A stretch of DNA of 55,922 nt from a bacterium (GCA_028719205.1 JAQUKH010000015.1:1-55922), one strand, 5' to 3'; shown: positions 44,194 through 52,598, counted from the stretch's first letter. Program-made: numbers and translations. The notes: generated by a model not told the origin, from the letters alone.

Positions 44194-44739
44194 ATGATCA
44201 AAATTAATTTATTGCCACCTAAAAAGAACTTATTTGGGCCGCTTCAGCAGGAAATAACCTTATTAATTTTTGTTATGATCCTGGTTTCAGTTTTAGCCGG
44301 TTTAGTTTCAGCGTACGAGAGAAACAAGATAGGAGAAATAAAAAAATCAATTGTTGTATTGGAAAAAGAATTGGCAACGTTAAGCGAGGTCGCGAAAAAT
44401 GTTGAAAAATTAGAAAAAGATAAAGCATTATTGCTCCAGAGGATGAATGTTATTAAGAAGATCGTGGTTGACCGTAATATATGGCCCAGATTTTTTGATG
44501 ACCTGACACAAAAATTACCTAATGGAGTTTGGTTTACAAATTTAACTCAAAATGACTCGAGAACAATAACAATTAACGGATTTTCATTTACAAATCTTTT
44601 ATTGGCAAAGTTTATGCAGGTATTGGAAACTTCATCTTTTGTTCAAAAAGTGGACTTGGACTACGCTCAAAAAGTTGTTCAGAGCGAAGAAGATACTGTT
44701 AAATTTCAGATAATAATAATTTTAAAACAGGAAATGTAA
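44194..44739 (+). CDS. pilN: Pilus assembly protein PilN
   Basis: Inner-membrane bitopic protein. The N-terminus MIKINLLPPKK matches the PilN peptide that binds PilM. One membrane helix spans about residues 22-42, then comes a coiled coil (EIKKSIVVLEKELATLSEVA) and a ferredoxin-like periplasmic domain (WPRFFDDLTQKLPNGVWFTN). The 181-residue length is typical. It lies 7 bases after pilM and 4 bases before pilO. Confidence 0.93.
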   Translation: MIKINLLPPKKNLFGPLQQEITLLIFVMILVSVLAGLVSAYERNKIGEIKKSIVVLEKELATLSEVAKNVEKLEKDKALLLQRMNVIKKIVVDRNIWPRFFDDLTQKLPNGVWFTNLTQNDSRTITINGFSFTNLLLAKFMQVLETSSFVQKVDLDYAQKVVQSEEDTVKFQIIIILKQEM

Positions 44740-44743
44740 ACCT

Positions 44744-45310
44744 ATGGCTAAGATCAGTAAAAGACAAAGATTTGGTTTATATATGTTAGCGGTTCTGGTT
44801 TTAATCGGAGGATATGTTTACTTATTATATTTGCCGAAAGAAAAGGAATATGACACTTTAATAGAAAATAGAAGCAATAAAGAGGTTCAGTTGAGAAAAG
44901 CGTCTATTCAGGCAAAAAATCAGGAACGGCTGAAAAAAGAAATAATAGATTTGGAAGACAAACTGACAAGCGTTAAAATGCAGCTGCCTAAAGAAAAGGA
45001 AATACCTGATCTGCTTAAAAGCATTGATGCCAAAGGCAGGGAAGCAAATGTCGACTTCCTGTTTTTTAAACCTCAACCTATTATAGCCAAAGAATTTTAT
45101 GGTGAGGTTCCGATTACCATTACTGTTGAAAGTGGATTCCATAATTTAGGGATTTTTCTGAATAAAATTGCCGGTTTGTCCAGGTTGATAAATGTATCAA
45201 ATATAAAAATAAGTAATATATCCGGGAAGGATGAAAAAATTACAATAAAGACAGAAATGATAGCTAAAAGCTATATTTATCTGGAAAATGTTCCTGTTAG
45301 CGTAAAATAG
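44744..45310 (+). CDS. pilO: Pilus assembly protein PilO
   Basis: Inner-membrane partner of PilN. One helix at about residues 10-28 (FGLYMLAVLVLIGGYVYLLY) is followed by a coiled coil and a periplasmic domain with LPKEKEIPDLLKSIDAKG and VPITITVESGFHNLGIFLNK, typical PilO segments. The 188-residue length is normal. A GTCCGCC hairpin follows before the lipoprotein gene. Confidence 0.92.
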   Translation: MAKISKRQRFGLYMLAVLVLIGGYVYLLYLPKEKEYDTLIENRSNKEVQLRKASIQAKNQERLKKEIIDLEDKLTSVKMQLPKEKEIPDLLKSIDAKGREANVDFLFFKPQPIIAKEFYGEVPITITVESGFHNLGIFLNKIAGLSRLINVSNIKISNISGKDEKITIKTEMIAKSYIYLENVPVSVK

Positions 45311-45315
45311 CACAA

Positions 45316-45332
45316 GTCCGCCTCAGGCGGAC
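45316..45332. repeat. GTCCGCC-TCA-GGCGGAC hairpin
   Basis: A perfect seven-pair palindrome right after pilO. The same arms with a TAA loop occur at 52499-52515. No T-run follows, so it is more likely a short dispersed repeat than a terminator. Confidence 0.6.
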
Positions 45333-45345
45333 AGGGAGTTAAAAA

Positions 45346-45771
45346 ATGAAAAACATATTATTAGCATTAATTTGCGGATTATTAATTGGATGTTCGGGCA
45401 GCAACTATGGAGCTAACGGGACTTTAAAGGGTAAGATCTATAAAGCTATTGATACACCCCCGGGGGACACTAATGTCGCCGAGGTTGTTCTTGAAGGTAA
45501 AACCGGTTATAGCGGCCAGCTCTTTGTGCCGGTAAATCCGGCTGATGGTACATTTGAAATAGATATTAATCTTGGGACAGAAAGTCTGGGACCTCCCGTT
45601 GTTTATGTTAATGCGGCAACTTTTGATCTTAAACTTAAAGTTAATGGTTTAGGGTGGTCGGATGATACTACATCCAGTGAAGCTAAAGCGTTTGTGACAG
45701 GTGTGAGAGTTGAAGCGAAAAAAACTACAGATATAGGTATAGCGGTATTAAGCGGTCCGTTTTGGAAATAA
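45346..45771 (+). CDS. Lipoprotein of unknown function inside the pilus cluster
   Basis: Not recognised. The 141-residue protein has a clear lipoprotein signal (ILLALICGLLIGCSGSN, with the modified cysteine at about residue 16). The mature part looks beta-rich, with short strands such as AEVVLEGKTGYSGQLFV and KAFVTGVRVEAKK, suggesting a small beta-sandwich. It sits between pilO and a pseudopilin, where pilP would usually follow at once. It may be a lineage-specific pilus component. GGGAG lies before the ATG. Confidence 0.78.
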   Translation: MKNILLALICGLLIGCSGSNYGANGTLKGKIYKAIDTPPGDTNVAEVVLEGKTGYSGQLFVPVNPADGTFEIDINLGTESLGPPVVYVNAATFDLKLKVNGLGWSDDTTSSEAKAFVTGVRVEAKKTTDIGIAVLSGPFWK

Positions 45772-45790
45772 AAAAAGTCAGTGTTTAATT

Positions 45791-46246
45791 ATGGGATTAT
45801 CTATGAAAAAGGAAAGAGGTTACACATTAGTAGAGCTTATATTTGTTATATTTATTATCGGTATATTAGCATCTATAGCTGTCCCGAATTTTTTGACTGC
45901 CAGGGATAAAGCCCGGATCGCGGCCGGTAAAGGTAATTTAAATATAATTATTAAGGGCATAAATATGTATTTTGCGGAATATGGGAATTATCCGGTTCAA
46001 GCATCTATGGATAATGCCACCACGATACCTGTTCTTCAAGAAGAATTAAATAATCCGGATAGTTACCTGCGGAATTTTTATGATAGCAAAATTCAACAAT
46101 ATAAGGTTCCACCTCTTACTGCCGGAGAAAGTTCACCTTATGAAATTCTGGTACGCACTAACGCGGAACCAAATAGAGAAGGTAAAGTTTGCTGGCTTTA
46201 CTATTCAGAGTCAAAAGATTTATTAGAGGTATGGGTAGCTCCATAA
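45791..46246 (+). CDS. Type IV pseudopilin
   Basis: Minor pilin or pseudopilin processed by PilD. The prepilin motif is RG/YTLVELIFVIFIIGILASIA, with cleavage after G10 (or G6 if ATG 45803 is the start) and glutamate at mature position 5. A globular domain of about 120 residues follows, with NYPVQASMDN and VCWLYYSESKDLLEVWVAP. The C-terminal domain differs from PilA. It is located between the lipoprotein and pilP genes and probably has a special role in initiation or DNA binding. The ribosome site is weak for both starts. Confidence 0.88.
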   Translation: MGLSMKKERGYTLVELIFVIFIIGILASIAVPNFLTARDKARIAAGKGNLNIIIKGINMYFAEYGNYPVQASMDNATTIPVLQEELNNPDSYLRNFYDSKIQQYKVPPLTAGESSPYEILVRTNAEPNREGKVCWLYYSESKDLLEVWVAP

Positions 46247-46256
46247 TTGAAATATT

Positions 46257-46841
46257 ATGAAAAAAAATGTATTTCTTATTTTCATTATCTTTGTTTTCGC
46301 CGCGTGCGCGAAGCCGGTAGTTAATACAAAAAAAGAATCCGAAGAAGTAAGGGCGATAGTAAGTAAAATTGCCGGAAGAAAGGTAAGTACTTTACAGGAG
46401 ACAAAGGTTGTTGATGCGGCAGTGCAGAAGGAGGTTAAGTCAAAGGAATCGGAATTTTCGATCCTGGAACCTTCGAAATTCATATATCCTTACGAAAACC
46501 GAAAAGATCCTTTTTATTCGCTTATGCTGGAAAGAGAAAAAATAAAGGCGGAATTAGAAGAAAAGAAAAAGAAAGAAGAAGAGGAAAGAAAAAAAGCCGA
46601 ATTAGGAATGAATATGGTACAGGGAGCATGGGAGAAAGTTGAAATTGCGGCGATTTTAGGCGATGGAAAAGGTTTTTTGGTGCTTTTTGGAGGAGATGAT
46701 ACCATTTATCAGAAAAATGATTATATAGATAAGGATAAAAAAATAAAGATTGAGGATATTAACAAAAATTCAGTAAATTTAAGTATGGTTGAAGGCGGCA
46801 GGGTGTTAAATAAGCAGATCGAAATGAAATTACAAAAATAA
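46257..46841 (+). CDS. pilP: PilP-like pilus lipoprotein
   Basis: Periplasmic lipoprotein linking PilNO to the secretin PilQ. The signal MKKNVFLIFIIFVFAACAKP has the lipobox FAAC. The motif FIYPYENRKDPFYSL matches the conserved PilP segment that precedes its beta domain. A long charged helix (KAELEEKKKKEEEERKKAEL) separates it from the C-terminal GVPILGDGKGFLVLF-like strand region (ILGDGKGFLVLF). Length is 194 residues. Divergent, so the call rests mainly on the motif and position before pilQ. Confidence 0.85.
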   Translation: MKKNVFLIFIIFVFAACAKPVVNTKKESEEVRAIVSKIAGRKVSTLQETKVVDAAVQKEVKSKESEFSILEPSKFIYPYENRKDPFYSLMLEREKIKAELEEKKKKEEEERKKAELGMNMVQGAWEKVEIAAILGDGKGFLVLFGGDDTIYQKNDYIDKDKKIKIEDINKNSVNLSMVEGGRVLNKQIEMKLQK

Positions 46842-46869
46842 CCCATAATTTGAGAAGGGGGGGAGATAA

Positions 46870-48714
46870 GTGAAAAAAAATATATTCCTTTGTTTTTTAC
46901 TATTTTTTGTTTTAGTTTATTTTGGAAATAACCGGGCTGAAGAGCTGGATGTCCAGGTTAATAGCGTAGATGTAAGTATAGTTGAAAATTCGTGTAAGAT
47001 CGATATAAAATTAGACCGTGAAGCCGATTATAAGCTGCTGGAATTGAAAGATAAAAAATTTCTTGTATTTGATATTTTAGATTCCGTTTCAAATTTAAAG
47101 AGCGCTAATCAGTACCTGAGCAATTCATTTATTAAAATAATTCGTTCAAGCCAATATCAGATCACTCCAATAAAGATCGTAAGGCTGGTTTTTGAATTAC
47201 AGGAGATGTTTCCATACAAGATCGAAAAAAATAATTCAGGATTTACGATTGTTTTAGAAAAAGGAGATCCTGAAACCATATCAAATAAAGTTTTGGAAAA
47301 TAAAGAAGAGCCGAAAGCAGAGAAAACAAATATGACAGAAGGGACGGAAGAAAGCGGCTTAATTTCGATGGACTTTCGTGAAGTGGATATTAATAATGTC
47401 TTGAGAATGTTTTCGTATAAAAGCGGATTAAATATTGTCGCGGGCAGTGAGGTACAGGGAAAGATTACCCTTAGATTGTCCAAGGTTCCCTGGGAGCAGG
47501 CCCTAAAGACAATTCTTGAAATAAACGGTTTTACATATGAAAAAACAGGAAATATAATTCGGGTGGCGTCTGTTGCCAAAATAAAGTCAGATCAGAAGGC
47601 TCGCGTGGAAGAAGAACTGTCTAACCTTAAGGCTGTGGAATCCGCTAAACCTTTGATACCTTTAAATACCAAAACTATATTTGTCAGTTACGCCTCTGTT
47701 GATGAAATGAAAGAGACACTGTTGAAAATAATTAGTGAACGTGGAAGTATAATGACTGATAAAAGAACTAATTCGATGGTTATAAGCGATATACCTGAAA
47801 ATATTAAAAAGATCGAAGAAATGGTTGCTATTCTGGACAGAAGGACTCCGCAGGTAATAATTGAAAGTAAATTAATACAAATAAAAAGCGATGATACAAA
47901 GCGTTTGGGAATAAACTGGGGTGCGCCTGATGGAACAGCCGGCGGGATAAAGACAATTAATCCGAATGGCAGGGCGAATATTGATGTCGGAATGCTTCCC
48001 GCAGTTTCAGGAACAAGTAATATCACGGTTGGCACTGTATTTGATAATTTCGCGCTTAATGCCGCCTTGCACGCGATGCTTGATATGGGAACAACGGAAT
48101 TATTAGCTAGCCCTAAGGTTTGCACGCTGGATAATGAAAAGGCAATTATTACTATTGGTAAAAAGGTTCCGATAAGGCTTTTAGATGAAGACGGGCGTCC
48201 GGTAACAAGATTAGTTCCTGTTGGAATTAAATTAGAAGTGAAGCCTCATATTACTGCTGATAACCATATTTCGATGCAAATCAAACCCGAGGTTAGTTTT
48301 ATAGAACCTCAACCTGTTTCGAAGGGAGAGATCGAGATAAATACTACTGAAGCGGAAACTTTTGTAATGGTTAAAGATTCCCAGACTGCTGTTATTGGAG
48401 GATTGATAAGAAAGGATATTAGTGAAACAGAAAACAAGGTTCCGTTCTTAAGCAATATTCCATTCCTTGGTTTTTTATTTAAAAACAAAGCAAATTCTGA
48501 TAGCCGCAACGAACTTTTGATATTTGTTTCTCCGCATATTATTACAGATGATGAAATGCAGAATGACGCGTTCCTTGGGTTGAAGAGGATGGAGGAAATT
48601 GACCTCGAGAAAAGTCCCGAAGAAATTGAAAAACAAAACGCAGCGAGGGAAAGTAAATTTAAAGGGAGAAGCAAAGCCAAAGAAGAAAATAAAGTTAAAG
48701 AGGAAAGCAAATAA
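46870..48714 (+). CDS. pilQ: Type IV pilus secretin PilQ
   Basis: Outer-membrane ring through which the pilus passes, which implies a diderm cell. The start is GTG at 46870 with GGGGGAGA upstream. A signal peptide (about residues 1-22) is followed by an AMIN-like domain, then the STN/N0 domain (FREVDINNVLRMFSYKSG), a NolW/N1 domain (FVSYASVDEMKETLLKII) and the secretin core ending VPFLSNIPFLGFLFKNK. It has a Lys/Glu-rich tail. The 614-residue length fits. aroC follows after 7 bases. Confidence 0.95.
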   Translation: MKKNIFLCFLLFFVLVYFGNNRAEELDVQVNSVDVSIVENSCKIDIKLDREADYKLLELKDKKFLVFDILDSVSNLKSANQYLSNSFIKIIRSSQYQITPIKIVRLVFELQEMFPYKIEKNNSGFTIVLEKGDPETISNKVLENKEEPKAEKTNMTEGTEESGLISMDFREVDINNVLRMFSYKSGLNIVAGSEVQGKITLRLSKVPWEQALKTILEINGFTYEKTGNIIRVASVAKIKSDQKARVEEELSNLKAVESAKPLIPLNTKTIFVSYASVDEMKETLLKIISERGSIMTDKRTNSMVISDIPENIKKIEEMVAILDRRTPQVIIESKLIQIKSDDTKRLGINWGAPDGTAGGIKTINPNGRANIDVGMLPAVSGTSNITVGTVFDNFALNAALHAMLDMGTTELLASPKVCTLDNEKAIITIGKKVPIRLLDEDGRPVTRLVPVGIKLEVKPHITADNHISMQIKPEVSFIEPQPVSKGEIEINTTEAETFVMVKDSQTAVIGGLIRKDISETENKVPFLSNIPFLGFLFKNKANSDSRNELLIFVSPHIITDDEMQNDAFLGLKRMEEIDLEKSPEEIEKQNAARESKFKGRSKAKEENKVKEESK

Positions 48715-48721
48715 GGATAGT

Positions 48722-49828
48722 ATGATTAGATTTTTAACTGCAGGTGAATCACATGGCAAGAGCTTAACCGCGATAATAGAAGGATTACCGGCTGGTTTGA
48801 AAATAGATTTTGCATTTATCAATCAGGAATTAGCACGAAGGCAGATTGGTTATGGCCGCGGCCCGAGAATGAAATTGGAAAAAGATACTGTGGAAATAAC
48901 AGCCGGCGTACGTTATGGAAAGACGTTAGGAAGCCCTGTTGTTCTTACCGTTCCGAATCTTGATTGGCCAAATTGGGAAAAGATAATGTCTGTGTCTTTG
49001 GATCCGTCAGGTGACTATAAAAGGATCACAAGGCCGCGTCCGGGACATGCTGATTTTGCCGGGTCTATCAAATATCATTATGATGATATTCGCAATGTTC
49101 TTGAGCGTTCCAGCGCCAGAGAAACAACTATGCGTGTGGCGGCAGGGGCTGTTTGTAAGCTTTTTTTAAAAGAGTTTGACATTAATGTATCCGCGAAAGT
49201 CCTTGAGATCGGTGGAATAAAAGCATCTGATACAAATTCCGGAAAAAAGATAGAAGCGAAAATTGATAACGCGGCAAAGAATGGTGATAGCCTTGGCGGA
49301 ATCTTTGAGATACTGGTTATTAACGCGCCGATCGGTTTAGGAACTTATGTCCATTGGGATAGGAGATTAGACGGGAAATTAGCTCAGGCGGTAATGAGTA
49401 TCCCGGCGATAAAAGGAGTAGAGATCGGTTTGGGATTTGAAGCAGGCAGAAGGCTTGGTTCAGATGTCCATGATGAGATTTTTTATAAGGGCAGGCCAGG
49501 TGAGGGGGAGTATTACAGAAAGACAAATAACGCGGGCGGCCTGGAAGGCGGGATGACAAACGGTGAAACAATAATTATCAAGGCTGTAATGAAGCCGATA
49601 CCTACCTTAAAAAAACCTCTTTCTTCTGTTGACATGCAAACGAAAAAAATGGTAGACGCGGGTTATGAAAGGTCCGATGTATGCGCGGTACAGGCGGCAT
49701 CAGTTATTGGAGAAGCAATGACTGCCATTGTTATGACGGATACTTTTATGGAAAAATTCGGGGGAGATTCAATGGATGAAATAAAGGCCGGATTTTCTTA
49801 CTTTAAAAAGTATGTTAAGAAATCGTGA
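48722..49828 (+). CDS. aroC: Chorismate synthase
   Basis: Last shikimate-pathway enzyme, FMN-dependent, producing chorismate. The start at ATG 48722 has AAGGA upstream. The open frame to 48599 overlaps pilQ and is rejected. Motifs are FLTAGESHGKSLTAIIEGLP, RRQIGYGRGPRM, GHADFAGSIKY, RSSARETTMRVAAGA, GRPGEGEYYRKTNNAGGLEG and RSDVCAVQAASVIGEAM. The length of 369 residues is typical. It overlaps the next gene by 4 bases. Its location after pilQ resembles the pilQ-aroK linkage of other bacteria. Confidence 0.97.
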   Translation: MIRFLTAGESHGKSLTAIIEGLPAGLKIDFAFINQELARRQIGYGRGPRMKLEKDTVEITAGVRYGKTLGSPVVLTVPNLDWPNWEKIMSVSLDPSGDYKRITRPRPGHADFAGSIKYHYDDIRNVLERSSARETTMRVAAGAVCKLFLKEFDINVSAKVLEIGGIKASDTNSGKKIEAKIDNAAKNGDSLGGIFEILVINAPIGLGTYVHWDRRLDGKLAQAVMSIPAIKGVEIGLGFEAGRRLGSDVHDEIFYKGRPGEGEYYRKTNNAGGLEGGMTNGETIIIKAVMKPIPTLKKPLSSVDMQTKKMVDAGYERSDVCAVQAASVIGEAMTAIVMTDTFMEKFGGDSMDEIKAGFSYFKKYVKKS

Positions 49829-51714
49829 GACGGGTCATTTACATCCTGTTTACTATTCTTTTTTTTCTTTCAGTATTCTTAAGCTCCGGCGCGGGAATTG
49901 TTTCTATTAAATCCCTTGAAATATTGACCTTTTCACTGTTGTGTGTTTTCATATACCGTTCATTTCATCAGAAAAAAGTTGTATTAAAAAGAACAAATTT
50001 TGACCTGAGTATAGCCTTCCTCTTTATTTTTTCAACATTAAATTATTTATTGAATTTTAATTCGTTTTTCGCGCGCGAGGAATGGATCAAGATAATCAGC
50101 CTGATAATCCTTTATTATCTTCTGGTAAATTTTATTGAAAGTGATAAAGAAGCGGAAAGATTTATTAATATTTTTCTTTTATTTGCCTTTGTTGAATCAA
50201 TATTCGCGCTTGGTAAAAAATTTTATTTTGGGGAGGCCCGGCTGGCCGGAACCCTGGCAAGTCCGAATTTTCTTATGGGTTTTCTTCTGCCTTTATGTGT
50301 ATTTATTCCTGATAAAATAGTAGCCGGTATAAAAGATAAAAAAAATATTAAAATATTCTATTATTTGGTTTTATCAGTTTTAGTTTTTATTTCATTGATA
50401 TATTCACGATCACGCGCGGGATTATTATTGCTTTCATTGATCATCTTATTCCTGGTTTATGAGAAATTCAATTTTACAAAATGGTTTTTTGCGATTCTCA
50501 GCGTTTTTGTCCTGGCGATATTCTTAACTCCAAATATGAAAAGATTTCTGGATTTTGGGAACCAGGATATTCTTTCATATTACCGGTTATCCATATGGAA
50601 AAGCAGTATCCGGATGATAAGTGATAATTTCTGGACAGGCGTTGGGCTTGGTAATTTTAAAAACAGCTATCTTGCCTTTCGCCTGCCTATTAAGGGAGCA
50701 ATCAGCCAATACGGGAGATTCGCGCAATTCGCGCATAATGAATTCCTGGAATTAGGCGCGGAAATAGGTTTTGCCGGTATTATTATCGGCCTCATATTTC
50801 TGGCTAAATATATTCTTTCCGTGAAAGAAAAAAAGAATAGTAAATTAGTTATAAATATTTACATTGCAGGCGGTTTAATTTTATTCCAAAGTATTTTTGA
50901 CTATAATTTTCATCATCCGGGAATTGCTATTTTATTTGTTTTCTTATTGGCATCACAGGAGAGTTTAACCTGTAAAGAAGAGAAAATAATTAATTTACCA
51001 AGTTCTTATTTATCCTATTTAACGCTTATACCGGTTGCGATGTTTATGTTTTTTACTTATTTTCCCGTTTTTGCGTTTTATGAGACAAAACTGGGATTTA
51101 ATGATCTGCAAAAAAATGATGTTAAATCGGCCGCGGGGCATTTTGAAAGGGCTATCAAGTGGGCTCCTGATATTGCTCCAATTAATTCTTATTTAGCGGA
51201 AACAATACTTCTGGATAAAAATGGCAGATCAAAAGAAGAAAGAATAGTAACAACCGAAAGATTTTATCAGCAGGCTATATATTATGAACATGATAATTCA
51301 GAATTTTATTTTAAATTAGCATCTTTTTATTATTATAATTATCCTAAGGATATGAATTTTTATTTAGCCGTCGCGACAATACAAAAAAGTTTTATTTATG
51401 ATCCTTATAACGCTTTTTATCCTTATTATCTTGCGCAATTCTATCTTTCCAGATTAAAATATAGTGAAGCGGAAAGATATTTCCTGAAAAGTATAGAACT
51501 TGAACCGAATCTTTTAAGGTCAAGGATCTATTTGGATTTCATTTACGGTAAGGAAAAAGAATATGAGAAGTCTAAGAAAAATTTAGTTGAAATAGTCAGA
51601 ATTGAAAAATTGAAAAATATGGCAATTACTGATTTTGAAATAAAATTAGTCAGCTGGCCGGAAGAAGACGCGGAATTTCTAGAAAAAGTTAAACAGGAAG
51701 AGGTTAAAAAATGA
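49825..51714 (+). CDS. O-antigen ligase-like membrane protein with TPR tail
   Basis: Probably a Wzy_C-family ligase or polymerase that moves glycan onto lipid or protein. It has about 11 hydrophobic segments in the first 425 residues and the large periplasmic loop with RLSIWKSSIRMISDNFWTGV and FAQFAHNEFLELGAEIGFAG, which match the Wzy_C motif. TPR-like repeats fill the C-terminal 200 residues (YYLAQFYLSRLKYSEAERYF). Length is 629 residues. The start is GTG at 49825, overlapping the aroC stop. Because it lies in a pilus cluster, a pilin oligosaccharyltransferase role is possible but unproven. Confidence 0.85.
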   Translation: MRRVIYILFTILFFLSVFLSSGAGIVSIKSLEILTFSLLCVFIYRSFHQKKVVLKRTNFDLSIAFLFIFSTLNYLLNFNSFFAREEWIKIISLIILYYLLVNFIESDKEAERFINIFLLFAFVESIFALGKKFYFGEARLAGTLASPNFLMGFLLPLCVFIPDKIVAGIKDKKNIKIFYYLVLSVLVFISLIYSRSRAGLLLLSLIILFLVYEKFNFTKWFFAILSVFVLAIFLTPNMKRFLDFGNQDILSYYRLSIWKSSIRMISDNFWTGVGLGNFKNSYLAFRLPIKGAISQYGRFAQFAHNEFLELGAEIGFAGIIIGLIFLAKYILSVKEKKNSKLVINIYIAGGLILFQSIFDYNFHHPGIAILFVFLLASQESLTCKEEKIINLPSSYLSYLTLIPVAMFMFFTYFPVFAFYETKLGFNDLQKNDVKSAAGHFERAIKWAPDIAPINSYLAETILLDKNGRSKEERIVTTERFYQQAIYYEHDNSEFYFKLASFYYYNYPKDMNFYLAVATIQKSFIYDPYNAFYPYYLAQFYLSRLKYSEAERYFLKSIELEPNLLRSRIYLDFIYGKEKEYEKSKKNLVEIVRIEKLKNMAITDFEIKLVSWPEEDAEFLEKVKQEEVKK

Positions 51715-52220
51715 ATATTGTTTTAATTGGTTTTATGGCAACAGGGAAAACCATTCTGGGTAAATTACTGGCTGAAAGGCTGAATATGAAATTTATTGAC
51801 ACGGATGTTTTGATCGAAGAGAACGAAGGAAAAAAAATTTCAAAAATATTTGAAAAAGAAGGCGAGAAATATTTTCGTAATTTAGAAAAAGAGGTTATTA
51901 AGAAAGTTTCACGAAAAAATAATACGGTTATTTCTACGGGCGGCGGGGTTGTGCTTTTACCCGAAAATATTGAGCGGCTTAAGCGAAAAGGCATAATAAT
52001 TTGTTTGAAAACAAGGCCAGAAGTTATTTTAGAAAGAATAAAACTGCAAAAAGGTATTCGCCCGCTTTTAAATAAACCTGAACCGCTTAAAGAGATCAAA
52101 TCCATTCTTAAAAAACGCGCGCCTTATTACAAACAGGCGGATTTTACCATTGACACATCGGATTTTGAGGCGGAAAAAATAATAGACAGGATTTCAGGAA
52201 AGATTTTAAATAAATTTTGA
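51711..52220 (+). CDS. aroK: Shikimate kinase
   Basis: Phosphorylates shikimate at the 3-position. The P-loop is GFMATGKTILGK at about residues 7-18, then the substrate-binding DTD motif (FIDTDVLIEE), FRNLEKEVI and STGGGVVL. The lid region LQKGIRPLLNKPEP follows. Length is 169 residues, normal. It overlaps the previous gene by 4 bases and is the last gene of the pil/aro run. Confidence 0.96.
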   Translation: MNIVLIGFMATGKTILGKLLAERLNMKFIDTDVLIEENEGKKISKIFEKEGEKYFRNLEKEVIKKVSRKNNTVISTGGGVVLLPENIERLKRKGIIICLKTRPEVILERIKLQKGIRPLLNKPEPLKEIKSILKKRAPYYKQADFTIDTSDFEAEKIIDRISGKILNKF

Positions 52221-52245
52221 CTTTTGACATAAAATAAATTATAAT
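52217..52245 (+). promoter_or_regulatory. Promoter of tRNA-Leu
   Basis: TTGACT (52217-52222), 17 bases, then TATAAT (52240-52245), about 48 bases before the tRNA. The -35 box overlaps the aroK stop. Confidence 0.6.
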
Positions 52246-52292
52246 ACAAATTCTTTAATAAGATAATAATTGTCGAATAAGTATTTGTTGGT

Positions 52293-52381
52293 GCCGGGGT
52301 GGCGGAACTGGTAGACGCAGTGGACTTAAAATCCACCGATGGGTAACTGTTGTGCCGGTTCGATTCCGGCCCCCGGCACCA
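52293..52381 (+). tRNA. tRNA-Leu (anticodon UAA)
   Basis: The acceptor stem pairs GCCGGGG with CCCCGGC. The anticodon stem GTGGA/TCCAC holds the loop CTTAAAA with anticodon TAA, which reads UUA. A long variable arm, as in leucine tRNAs, and the T-arm with TTCGATT are present. The CCA end is encoded (52379-52381). Its 3' end is duplicated at 52552-52576. Confidence 0.96.
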
Positions 52382-52386
52382 CTAAT
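52362..52386 (+). repeat. Direct repeat 1 (tRNA-Leu 3' end), att-like
   Basis: These 25 bases cover the T-arm end, acceptor and ACTAAT beyond the tRNA. The copy at 52552-52576 matches 24 of 25 bases, with one C to T change. Such repeats are left by elements that integrate in tRNA genes. Confidence 0.7.
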
Positions 52387-52551
52387 AAAAAAATAGTAAC
52401 GGGTAAATATCTAGGGTAGAAGTAAAAAATAAGGTTAAAAGGCCGGAATCGTGGGAAAGAGGTTTGGAGAAAACGGTAGTTTTCTTCAAGGGGTGACAGT
52501 CCGCCTAAGGCGGACGCAAGAGGGGCGGAGCCCCTATTGAGAGCGAAGCGA
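52387..52551. other. Non-coding stretch between tRNA-derived repeats, with three hairpins
   Basis: No credible gene. Three perfect hairpins occur in a row: AGAAAAC/GTTTTCT near 52468-52485, GTCCGCC/GGCGGAC at 52499-52515, and AGGGGC/GCCCCT near 52522-52536. It may be a remnant of an integrated element or an uncharacterised RNA. Confidence 0.45.
52499..52515. repeat. GTCCGCC-TAA-GGCGGAC hairpin
   Basis: Perfect seven-pair palindrome sharing both arms with the one at 45316-45332, only the 3-base loop differing (TAA instead of TCA). Confidence 0.6.
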
Positions 52552-52576
52552 GATTTCGGCCCCCGGCACCACTAAT
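52552..52576 (+). repeat. Direct repeat 2 (copy of tRNA-Leu 3' end), att-like
   Basis: Matches 52362-52386 at 24 of 25 positions. The sequence before it does not form the rest of a tRNA, so only the 3' end was copied. No integrase gene is present nearby. Confidence 0.7.
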
Positions 52577-52598
52577 TTTTTGCGTTAGCAAAAAATTA
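52573..52598. terminator. AT-rich hairpin after the second repeat
   Basis: TAATTTTTTGC and GCAAAAAATTA are perfect 11-base arms around GTTA. It could end transcripts from either side. The remaining bases to 52708 hold no visible gene. Confidence 0.5.

Noticed and set aside
48599-48721. Upstream extension of aroC to 48599
   Set aside because: It overlaps the pilQ coding region. The chorismate synthase N-terminus begins at 48722 with its own ribosome site.
52552-52576. Second tRNA gene
   Set aside because: Only the 3' end of tRNA-Leu is present; no D-arm or anticodon arm precedes it.
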